Positions 7,882-14,737 of a DNA stretch of 22,822 bases are shown piece by piece; positions within the stretch are counted from its first letter, which is position 1; every line of letters starts with the position of its first letter. The position numbers were made by a program, and so were the translations under genes. The notes beneath the pieces are model-generated. The model saw nothing but the letters and a program-made list of their open reading frames with translations, was not told the origin of the DNA and ran no database searches. Source of the stretch: CAYLRU01 sp964386565 (GTDB taxonomy: Bacteria > Desulfobacterota > Desulfobacteria > Desulfobacterales > UBA5616); the NCBI GenBank assembly GCA_964386565.1, contig CAYLRU010000044.1:1-22822 (forward strand), in the 5' to 3' direction.

Positions 7882-9738
7882 TCAGGCATAATCAAACTCT
7901 TTGGGCAACGCCCGGTTCAAGCGTTTGGCAAGATCCGGCTTGTCCACGGTTTTGCTCAATGCCTCTTTAAAATCCACCTTTTGCTGTTTGACCAGTTTTG
8001 CCAGTTCTTCATTGAGCAGTCGATTCCCTAAAGCCTTGCCGGTTTGCATCATGGATGCGATCTGATTGAGTTTGTCTTCCCGGATCAGATTGGCGACCGC
8101 GAGATTGACGATTAGTATTTCAAGGGCGGCGACCCTGCCGCCTCCGATCCGTTTGCACAAGGTTTGGGACACAACGCCTTTTAAGGTTTCCCGGAGGCTG
8201 GTCCTGATTTGCGCCTGCTGGTCCGGAGGATACGCATCAATCACCCGATCGATAGTGGTGATAGCCGTTGATGTATGAAGGGTGGCAAATACAAGGTGGC
8301 CGGTATTGGCGGTCTCCAGTGCCAGTGAAATGGTTTCAAGATCCCTTAATTCTCCCACCAGTACGATATCCGGGTCCTCTCTCAAACCGGCCCGCAATGC
8401 ATTGGCAAAACTTTTCGTATGGCGTCCGACTTCCCTTTGGTTGATCAAACATTTTTTACTCTCATGGACAAACTCGATGGGATCTTCCATTGTGATAATA
8501 TGGGCCTTGCGCGTATTGTTGATATAATCGATCATCGCTGCCAGGGTTGTGGATTTTCCGCAGCCGGTGGGGCCCGTGACCAGGACCAGACCTTTGGGAT
8601 AATTGCAAAGCTGTTTTAATATGGCCGGCAGTCCAAGTTGTTCAAAGGAGAGTATCTTCGACGGGATCAACCGAAGCACGGCGCCGATGCCGTTTTCATC
8701 CCGAAACAGGTTGACCCGGAACCTTTCACCTTCTTCCAGGGGGTAAATGAAATCCGTGTCATTATTTTCCTCAAATTCTTTCCGGTTTCGCTCGCTCATA
8801 ACCGGTTTCAACAGCTCGTAAACTTCTTTCCGGCCGAAATTCCTGCTGTCCTCAATCTCATGCATTTCGCCGTCAATACGCCATCGGGGGGCGATGCCGG
8901 CTGACAGGTGGAGGTCTGACGCACCTTCGGACATCATTCGCTGGAGCAGGGGTTCCAGTTCCGTTTTCGGTACCGAGACGCGCTTTCCGACTTTTTTGGG
9001 CGCTTCGGGCTTTGGATACAATTCTTCAACGCCGGCCTGGGTCTGAAGTACTTTGTTGAACATTTCCATATCGATATGAACCGGTTCCAGTTCAAAGCTG
9101 GGAAAGATCCGGCGTATGGCGTTGAGGACATGGGCACTGGGATCATGGACAAAACCGATTTTCAGTGTGTTCCCTTCCGTTGCAAGGGGCAGAACCCGGA
9201 ATCGGATCATGAAAGGCATGGGCAGCATTTTCAGAACTTCAGGTGGGGGAAGGGGTGCCTCCATATCATGTTCGGGCAGTGGAATTCTTTTGGAAATGTT
9301 TGTGAGCCGGTTTGCGAGAGTCCGGGTCAAAGACAGTCCGAAGGTAGGAACGTGCTGGAACATGTATTTAAAAAGCTGTTCGTCAAATTTTAAGACAAGC
9401 GTTTTTTTCATGGCCTTGACAGTGGCCGATCGCGGTTTTTTGAGAATCAGCCCCGTTTCTCCGGTGAAGTTAAAGGGCATGATCCGGCAGAGCTCTATGT
9501 CCTGGTCGGAAGGGTCGTGATGCTGATAAACGCCGGCTTCTCCTTCGATAATCATGAAGAAAGAATCGGATGGATCGTTTTCTTTCACGATAACTTCATT
9601 GGTGGCATATTGGTTCAAAACCGCGTTTTCCGCAATCTTTATAAGGGATTTTTTTGTAAGCGACCCGAACAATTCTGATTTACCCATGGAATCAACAGCC
9701 ATATCCAGAAATTCATTTTCAATCTTAAGGGTTTTCAT
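7882..9738 (-). CDS. PilT-like type IV pilus retraction ATPase with N-terminal cyclic-nucleotide-binding domain
   Basis: Predicted hexameric motor ATPase that powers pilus retraction, with an added sensor. Domains in order (618 aa): a cyclic-nucleotide-binding (CNB) fold at about 20-150, whose phosphate-binding cassette keeps the ligand-binding Glu (FTGETG, E94) and Arg (KPRSAT, R103); a GspE/MshE-N-type segment at about 165-240; and a full PilT core from about 260. The core has Walker A GPTGCGKST (389-397), the Asp box ITMEDPIEF (415-423), the His box beginning HTKSF (440), Walker B DPDIVLVGELRD (455-466) and AVANLIRE (547-554), the counterpart of the AIRNLIRE motif of PilT. Canonical PilT is about 345 aa, so the first 250 residues are an accessory module. 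AAGGAG lies 7 nt before the ATG. The gene is divergent from the GAF-PilB-like gene. The PilT branch is well supported; control by cAMP or another nucleotide is inference. Confidence 0.9.
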   Translation of the reverse strand: MKTLKIENEFLDMAVDSMGKSELFGSLTKKSLIKIAENAVLNQYATNEVIVKENDPSDSFFMIIEGEAGVYQHHDPSDQDIELCRIMPFNFTGETGLILKKPRSATVKAMKKTLVLKFDEQLFKYMFQHVPTFGLSLTRTLANRLTNISKRIPLPEHDMEAPLPPPEVLKMLPMPFMIRFRVLPLATEGNTLKIGFVHDPSAHVLNAIRRIFPSFELEPVHIDMEMFNKVLQTQAGVEELYPKPEAPKKVGKRVSVPKTELEPLLQRMMSEGASDLHLSAGIAPRWRIDGEMHEIEDSRNFGRKEVYELLKPVMSERNRKEFEENNDTDFIYPLEEGERFRVNLFRDENGIGAVLRLIPSKILSFEQLGLPAILKQLCNYPKGLVLVTGPTGCGKSTTLAAMIDYINNTRKAHIITMEDPIEFVHESKKCLINQREVGRHTKSFANALRAGLREDPDIVLVGELRDLETISLALETANTGHLVFATLHTSTAITTIDRVIDAYPPDQQAQIRTSLRETLKGVVSQTLCKRIGGGRVAALEILIVNLAVANLIREDKLNQIASMMQTGKALGNRLLNEELAKLVKQQKVDFKEALSKTVDKPDLAKRLNRALPKEFDYA

Positions 9739-9829
9739 TTTTGGTCTCCTTTATGGGTTCATGCATTGACTGGCGTTTTCCAAATGGAAAAGAATCCGTT
9801 TGCCGGAGTTCGTCGGGAAAGGATTTACA

Positions 9830-9846
9830 ATAAGCCAAAGGCTTAT
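9830..9846. repeat. Inverted repeat in the leader of the CNB-PilT gene
   Basis: ATAAGCC-AAA-GGCTTAT is a perfect 7-bp dyad with a 3-nt centre. It would lie just downstream of the predicted leftward transcription start (about +8 to +24), so it could be an operator or a leader stem-loop. No regulator family is recognised from it. Confidence 0.45.
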
Positions 9847-9860
9847 CTATGATACTCAAA

Positions 9861-9888
9861 TTTTTACAAAATCCATATGGTTTGTCAA
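9861..9888 (-). promoter_or_regulatory. Candidate promoter for the CNB-PilT gene
   Basis: The minus strand shows a perfect TTGACA (9888-9883), then TAAAAA after 16 nt or AAAAAT after 17 nt. The second choice is preceded by TGT, an extended -10 feature. The predicted leader is about 115 nt. Confidence 0.45.
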
Positions 9889-9985
9889 TATAAAAGTATT
9901 CCATAAACAGCGTTGCCGCGATGGGACTGATTCTGTATTGTGCGAATTCAATCCTGTTTTGTTTGGGCATAAGTCTTGAGATAAC

Positions 9986-10015
9986 TTGACTTTGCCGTCT
10001 TTTTTAACGTAAATT
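9986..10015 (+). promoter_or_regulatory. Candidate promoter for the GAF-PilB gene
   Basis: TTGACT (9986-9991) and TAAATT (10010-10015) are separated by 18 nt, 5/6 and 4/6 matches to sigma70 elements. The predicted start is near 10022, about 97 nt before the chosen ATG at 10119. Confidence 0.4.
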
Positions 10016-10025
10016 AAGTATACTG

Positions 10026-10057
10026 AAGGAAAAGCCCCATGTGTCGGGTTTTTCCTT
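10026..10057 (+). other. Stem-loop at the 5' end of the GAF-PilB leader
   Basis: AAGGAAAAGCCC (10026-10037) pairs with GGGTTTTTCCTT (10046-10057) over 12 bp with one G-U pair and an 8-nt loop. A second short hairpin, CGGGC-CAAA-GCCCG, follows at 10076-10089. There is no U-tract after the first stem, so it is not a standard terminator. It may stabilise or regulate the mRNA; no riboswitch class is recognised. Confidence 0.4.
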
Positions 10058-10118
10058 GAACCTGTCTCCTGTAAACGGGCCAAAGCCCGATCCTTTCCAA
10101 AAGACAAGAGGTGATCAA

Positions 10119-12404
10119 ATGGAAAACACCCGGACAATCCAGACCGAGAAAACAATCGAAAAGCATGAAAAACTCCATGCCATAACCCACGTACTTCATG
10201 GCGCAAAAGACCTTGATGAAATTTTGTTGTTTCTAAAGGACGAAGTGGTGTCGCTTTTCGATGCGGACCGTTCCACCATTTATTTTGTCGATGCGGACCG
10301 TTCTGAACTTTTTTCAAAAGTGAAGGAGGGAGAGGAGATAAAGGAAATTCGAATTCCCCTGGATACGTCAAGCATTGCCGGTTACGTGGGGACGATGCAG
10401 CGGCCCTGCAATATTTCGGATGTGCGGAATGCCGATGAGTTGCGTGCCCTGGGCCCTGATGTAAGTTTTGACGAAACCTGGGACATGATAACGGGCTATA
10501 AAACCAGACAGGTGCTGGCAGGGCCGATTCTTCACAATAATATTTTGAAAGGTGTCATCCAGATTGTCAATAAACAATCCGCAGATCGATTCACCGTTGA
10601 AGATGAAAAATATCTCGCGGAGATCTGCAAGGTTTTGGGGCTGGTGATTTATAATCAAAACCGAATGGAGAAGCGGAGGACAAAATTCGATTATCTGCTG
10701 AGCACTCACATTATTTCCGAAGAAGAACTCAACAGGGCGATAACCCTGTCAAGACAGGCGCAAACCGATATCGCCGGTATTCTGGTAAATGAATTCAACG
10801 TTCCCAAAAAGGAAATCGGAAGATCCCTTGAGGCCTATTACAACAAGCAATTTATAGAATATGATGAAAAAATCGTTATCGACAAGAAATTGATAAAGGA
10901 CTTGAAAATCCCTTATCTGAAAAAACACTTCTGGACACCGTTTTACAAAGATAATGATGTAATGGTAATTTTGATAGATGATCCCGAAAACGAGGAAAAG
11001 ATTAAAGAAATAAAATTATTGATGTCAGCGGAAAAGCATGAATTTTTTGTAGCCCTTCGCGACGATATCCTGAAATTTCTGGATCATTCCATCAGTGATA
11101 AAAAAGACGCCGTCTCCCTGGTTGAACCTGAATCGCCGTATGAAAAAGCCGAAGAAATTCATGAGACGGATGAGCACGATGAAGAATTGGAGGAGTCCAG
11201 GGATATCGGTATTATCCAGACGGTAAATCGTATATTAAGAGAGGCATATCAGCGGGGGGCGTCCGATATTCATATCGAACCCATGCCGGGAAACAGGCCC
11301 ACAAGAATACGATTCCGGTTGGACGGGGTCTGTTTCCATTATCAGGAAATTCCTTTTCAAATGGCCAGGCCGTTGATCAGTCGGATTAAAATTATGGCAC
11401 GGTTGGATATTGCTGAAAAACGTCTGCCTCAGAGTGGAAAAATAAAACTTATGATCGGGAATAAGGAAGTCGAGCTGAGAGTGGAAACAACCCCGACAGT
11501 CGGAGATACGGAAAATGTCGTGCTCCGGATCTTGTCATCCGGGAAACCCCTTCCACTGGCAAGGATGAATTTTTCACGTGACAATTTAAAAAGCATCATG
11601 GACATCATTGAAAAACCCTATGGCATGTTTCTCGTGGTGGGTCCCACCGGTTCGGGAAAAACCACAACGCTCCATTCCGTATTGGCCCACCTGAATAAAC
11701 CCGAAGTAAAAATCTGGACAGCGGAAGATCCGGTGGAAATTACACAGGAAGGCCTTTGCCAGGTTCAAACCCATGCGAAAATCGGATATACCTTTGCCGC
11801 GGCCATGCGCTCTTTTTTAAGGGCTGACCCGGATATCATCATGATCGGGGAAATGCGGGATGCGGAATCCGCCCAAATCGTCATCGAAGCGTCTTTAACC
11901 GGCCATCTGGTTTTAAGTACGCTGCATACCAACAGTGCCCCGGAAACCGTTACCCGTCTGATCGATATGGGGATGAATCCGTTTAATTTTGCAGACGCCC
12001 TGCTGGGTATTCTGGCCCAGCGATTGGTAAGGACGTTGTGCGATGAGTGCAAGGAATCCTATCGTCCGGATTATACGGAATTTAACCAGTTGGTTCAGGA
12101 ATACGGCGAAATGATGTTTGAAAGGCTCGGAATAGAATTCAACGATGATTTGACCCTGTGGCGTGCCCGTAAAAACGGGTGTGAAAAATGCAATCATACC
12201 GGCTACCACGGTCGGGCCGCCATCCATGAATTGCTGGCGGCGGATCGGAAAATCAAGGAGTTGGTACAAAGTTCGGCGCACATGGATGTCATTCGCGAGG
12301 CCGCTTTAGGCAAAGGCATGTGTACGTTAAAACAGGACGGCATTCAGAAGATCTTTAAAGGGCAGACAGATTTGATGCAAGTCAGGCGGGTTTGTATAGA
12401 ATAG
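10119..12404 (+). CDS. PilB/GspE-family assembly ATPase with N-terminal GAF domain
   Basis: Predicted hexameric ATPase driving type IV pilus extension or type II secretion. Domains over 761 aa: GAF at about 15-182, with NK (151-152), F158 and DE (162-163) forming the NKFDE signature of cyclic-nucleotide-binding GAFs; a divergent MshEN/T2SSE-N region at about 187-325; an acidic linker at 340-362; and the ATPase core from about 365. The core shows ASDIHIEP (381-388), Walker A GPTGSGKTT (508-516), the Asp box TAEDPVE (534-540), Walker B DPDIIMIGEMRD (570-581) and the zinc-binding CDEC (641-644) and CEKC (688-691) pairs typical of PilB/GspE and absent from PilT. The frame opens 26 codons upstream, but a GAGGTGAT Shine-Dalgarno sits just before the ATG at 10119. 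Its stop is 15 nt from that of the convergent TPR-LysM gene. Pilus versus secretion use cannot be settled because no pilin or secretin genes are present here. Confidence 0.9.
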   Translation: MENTRTIQTEKTIEKHEKLHAITHVLHGAKDLDEILLFLKDEVVSLFDADRSTIYFVDADRSELFSKVKEGEEIKEIRIPLDTSSIAGYVGTMQRPCNISDVRNADELRALGPDVSFDETWDMITGYKTRQVLAGPILHNNILKGVIQIVNKQSADRFTVEDEKYLAEICKVLGLVIYNQNRMEKRRTKFDYLLSTHIISEEELNRAITLSRQAQTDIAGILVNEFNVPKKEIGRSLEAYYNKQFIEYDEKIVIDKKLIKDLKIPYLKKHFWTPFYKDNDVMVILIDDPENEEKIKEIKLLMSAEKHEFFVALRDDILKFLDHSISDKKDAVSLVEPESPYEKAEEIHETDEHDEELEESRDIGIIQTVNRILREAYQRGASDIHIEPMPGNRPTRIRFRLDGVCFHYQEIPFQMARPLISRIKIMARLDIAEKRLPQSGKIKLMIGNKEVELRVETTPTVGDTENVVLRILSSGKPLPLARMNFSRDNLKSIMDIIEKPYGMFLVVGPTGSGKTTTLHSVLAHLNKPEVKIWTAEDPVEITQEGLCQVQTHAKIGYTFAAAMRSFLRADPDIIMIGEMRDAESAQIVIEASLTGHLVLSTLHTNSAPETVTRLIDMGMNPFNFADALLGILAQRLVRTLCDECKESYRPDYTEFNQLVQEYGEMMFERLGIEFNDDLTLWRARKNGCEKCNHTGYHGRAAIHELLAADRKIKELVQSSAHMDVIREAALGKGMCTLKQDGIQKIFKGQTDLMQVRRVCIE

Positions 12405-12419
12405 TGTACCAGAACAGCG

Positions 12420-13730
12420 TTATTCCATGGTTTCGATGCGGCGCTGTAACTGGCGGGCTTTTTCGATATATTTTTTGGCGTCTTTGTGATCCGGATCCAG
12501 GGTCAGAACGATTTCCCACTCTTTAACGGCACCCTCAATATTTTCATTGATGAAATAGTTGATACCTTTTCGATAGTGGTTTTCGATTTGCGTGGACACG
12601 TCTGTTTTGCGGGATGAGGTCTCAGTTGCTTTTTCTTTTTTCCTGTCACCCGTTTCTTCGGAAAGCGTGTTTTGGGGTTGTTTACCGGTATCGGTATTTT
12701 GCTCCATGTTTTTTATTAACCTTTTGACGTTCCGGATACTCTTTTTGGCTTCCTCGTAGTCGGGATTTAGAGCAAGCGCATATTCCCATTGTTTAATGGC
12801 TCCGGATAAATCCTCTTTCAAATATAGGGCAACACCTTGTTGATAGTATGTCTCGGCCTGTCTGCCTGCTTCCGTACGGATCCTTTTTATTTCCCCTTGA
12901 ATGCCTTCGGCATCTGCATCAGCCTGTTTCAATATTTGAAGAGCCTTAACAGGATCTCCCTGTTGAAATGATAGTTTCGCCAGCTCGAGGAGGCTGGCGT
13001 TTTTTATCGACAAGGCTTCCGTATGTCCGGGATTTGAGGTCAGAATTTCTTTTGCGGTTTCAATGGCCTTTTGATAGTTTTTGGATTCATAAAGCTGTTT
13101 TGCATCGGCGACTCTGTTTTCAATGGAGAGGAGCTTGGTCTCGGCCCGGGAATACGCCATCATGGGAAGAACCAAGACCGTGCCCGGTTTTGGTATGGCG
13201 TTTAATTTTATGCCGTTTATATAGGCAATGAGCACGTCCTGGTTCGGATCATTGTAAAATTTTTCGGCGATATCCCTTAGTCGGTCGCCTTTTTTGACCC
13301 GATACGTTGAATCGCTTTTATCCTGAAGTTTATTTGTGATGTAATCAAGGGCCTGCACATGATCCGGGTTAAGATACAGCGTTTTTAGAAATTCCGCCCG
13401 GGCATCTTCGGGCCGGCCTTTTTGATAAAATTTAAGGCCCCTGTCGAAATGAGCCTGCGCTGTTTTGCAGATCGTTTTTTTCAGCGTATCTATATTACCG
13501 GCAACGGCTGTATCTTCAGGGTTTAAATGCTGTACCAGCTTCCAGTATAACAGGGCCGCTCTCAGATCGTTTTGCTGCTGTGCCGTTTCAGCCCGTGCGG
13601 TGTATTGCCGGGTAAGTTCTTCCCTGGTCGGGACAGGTCTGCCCGTTATCACCGTTATGCCTGCACAACCGTAAAAGAAAAGAGCTGTTAAAAACAAAGG
13701 AAGGATTGCAGCGGCAAATGGTGTTTTCAT
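12420..13730 (-). CDS. TPR and LysM domain lipoprotein
   Basis: Predicted envelope lipoprotein of 436 aa. A basic N-terminus and hydrophobic stretch end at a cysteine (FFYGC, C22), an imperfect lipobox. TPR-like helical repeats occur at about 40-130, 205-275, 290-335 and 380-420, the later ones with the recurrent pattern AIKQWEYALALNPD or AVKEWEIVLTLDPD. One LysM domain (about 142-189: YRVKKGDRLRDIAEKFY ... LVLP) points to peptidoglycan or other glycan binding. A charged, low-complexity linker lies at 345-380. Its ATG overlaps the stop of the deacetylase gene by 4 bp (ATGA), indicating translational coupling. It is the last gene of the minus-strand group and convergent with the GAF-PilB gene. 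A role as a periplasmic scaffold, perhaps for a cell-wall or pilus machine, is inference. Confidence 0.85.
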   Translation of the reverse strand: MKTPFAAAILPLFLTALFFYGCAGITVITGRPVPTREELTRQYTARAETAQQQNDLRAALLYWKLVQHLNPEDTAVAGNIDTLKKTICKTAQAHFDRGLKFYQKGRPEDARAEFLKTLYLNPDHVQALDYITNKLQDKSDSTYRVKKGDRLRDIAEKFYNDPNQDVLIAYINGIKLNAIPKPGTVLVLPMMAYSRAETKLLSIENRVADAKQLYESKNYQKAIETAKEILTSNPGHTEALSIKNASLLELAKLSFQQGDPVKALQILKQADADAEGIQGEIKRIRTEAGRQAETYYQQGVALYLKEDLSGAIKQWEYALALNPDYEEAKKSIRNVKRLIKNMEQNTDTGKQPQNTLSEETGDRKKEKATETSSRKTDVSTQIENHYRKGINYFINENIEGAVKEWEIVLTLDPDHKDAKKYIEKARQLQRRIETME

Positions 13731-14725
13731 CTCATATTCAGGGGTTTAAAAAATGTCAGGTTTTTTTTAAATTGGCTCAAGTCATATTCACCATAGATAA
13801 GGGATCGGTGAACGGCATAATGATTTACAAAGAAAGGATTGGTTCCGCGGTTAACCGTAAACGCCCCGCAATACCCGTATTTTTTCAGCATGGCGATAAC
13901 GATGCCGTTTGTTACGCCGTAAGGGTATGCCAGGTATTTACAGGGTTTGCCGATATTTTTTTCGATGAGCCTGCGGGATTGAAGGATTTCGGTTTCAAGA
14001 CGTTGAATATAATCCTTCATGGATTCGTCTTTATTTTGTTTTCCCAGGTTTGAATGGGTTTTGCTTTGCACCTGTATATCAAATCCCATCAGGGCCAGTT
14101 GCCTTACCTGATCCCAGGACATGGCCTTGGACCCCCCGATAAAATCCGTATACAGGAACCAGGTCGCTGTAAAACCATATTTTTGCAATATGGGTACGGC
14201 AATGTCAAAAGCGGATTTCCAGCCGTCATCCATGGTGATCATCACCGATTTTGCAGGAATCTGTCTTTGATAGTTCAAAAAGTCGTAGAATTCGTCCACT
14301 GTCAGGCCATGATATCCTTCTTCTTTTAAATACGCTATCTGGGCTTCAAAATCGCTTTTTTTCAAAGTGGTCTTGTCCGATGTATCAAGGGAAAACCGGT
14401 GATAGGCCAAAACCGGCACCGTTTGATAACCATTGCCGTGTATTCCTCCCAAATAGACATTTTCAGGGGGAATGATTAAAGCGACACCCGGAACTGCGGA
14501 CGAGACATGGTTGAAATCCGAAATGATCCATGCCTTTTTCTCATCGCCATAGTATCGAAGGGCAAGGGTTGCCAAGGAGTCTTTTCCGGACGCCGTAACC
14601 ACGACATATTCCTGATCCAACACCCCTGGTTTTTCTGCGGGCATAGATTGCGATGCATCGGCAAGCCGAACATGCACACAGGTTACGGCAACCGCCAAAA
14701 GAACAAGATTCATGAATCGTCTCAT
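13727..14725 (-). CDS. Secreted LysM-like / polysaccharide deacetylase (CE4, NodB-type) protein
   Basis: This 332-aa protein has an N-terminal signal peptide (RRFMNLVLLAVAVTCV, probable cleavage near residue 24), a divergent LysM-like segment at about 38-87 (KDSLATLALRYYGDEKKAW), and a NodB/CE4 domain from about 103 to 290. The catalytic motif TMDDGWKS gives D166 and D167, and LAYPYG is at 265-270. CE4 enzymes remove acetyl or related groups from glycans such as peptidoglycan or poly-GlcNAc. In the second motif, normally H-T-x-x-H, the sequence is QSKTH, so the first metal-binding His is Gln (Q220, codon CAA) while the second remains (H224). Activity may therefore be altered or lost. The gene starts 12 nt after the adenylate cyclase stop and overlaps the TPR-LysM gene by 4 bp, so these are one operon. 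Confidence 0.88.
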   Translation of the reverse strand: MRRFMNLVLLAVAVTCVHVRLADASQSMPAEKPGVLDQEYVVVTASGKDSLATLALRYYGDEKKAWIISDFNHVSSAVPGVALIIPPENVYLGGIHGNGYQTVPVLAYHRFSLDTSDKTTLKKSDFEAQIAYLKEEGYHGLTVDEFYDFLNYQRQIPAKSVMITMDDGWKSAFDIAVPILQKYGFTATWFLYTDFIGGSKAMSWDQVRQLALMGFDIQVQSKTHSNLGKQNKDESMKDYIQRLETEILQSRRLIEKNIGKPCKYLAYPYGVTNGIVIAMLKKYGYCGAFTVNRGTNPFFVNHYAVHRSLIYGEYDLSQFKKNLTFFKPLNMR

Positions 14726-14737
14726 AAGCGTCCACGC

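Larger units (their letters stand above)
9739..10118. promoter_or_regulatory. Divergent regulatory region between the two motor ATPase genes
   Basis: This 380-bp non-coding stretch separates the leftward CNB-PilT gene from the rightward GAF-PilB gene. It holds a candidate promoter for each direction, an inverted repeat in the leftward leader and two hairpins in the rightward leader, listed separately. No convincing coding frame was seen, apart from an in-frame upstream extension of the GAF-PilB frame that lacks a good start. Confidence 0.6.

Noticed and set aside
10021..10100. GEMM (c-di-GMP) riboswitch upstream of the GAF-PilB gene
   Set aside because: The region is suggestive by context and contains CAAAGCCC, but the conserved GEMM core and paired-stem arrangement are not present.
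10041..10118. Upstream extension of the GAF-PilB protein by 26 residues
   Set aside because: The upstream start lacks a ribosome site and overlaps the leader hairpin, whereas GAGGTGAT directly precedes the ATG at 10119.
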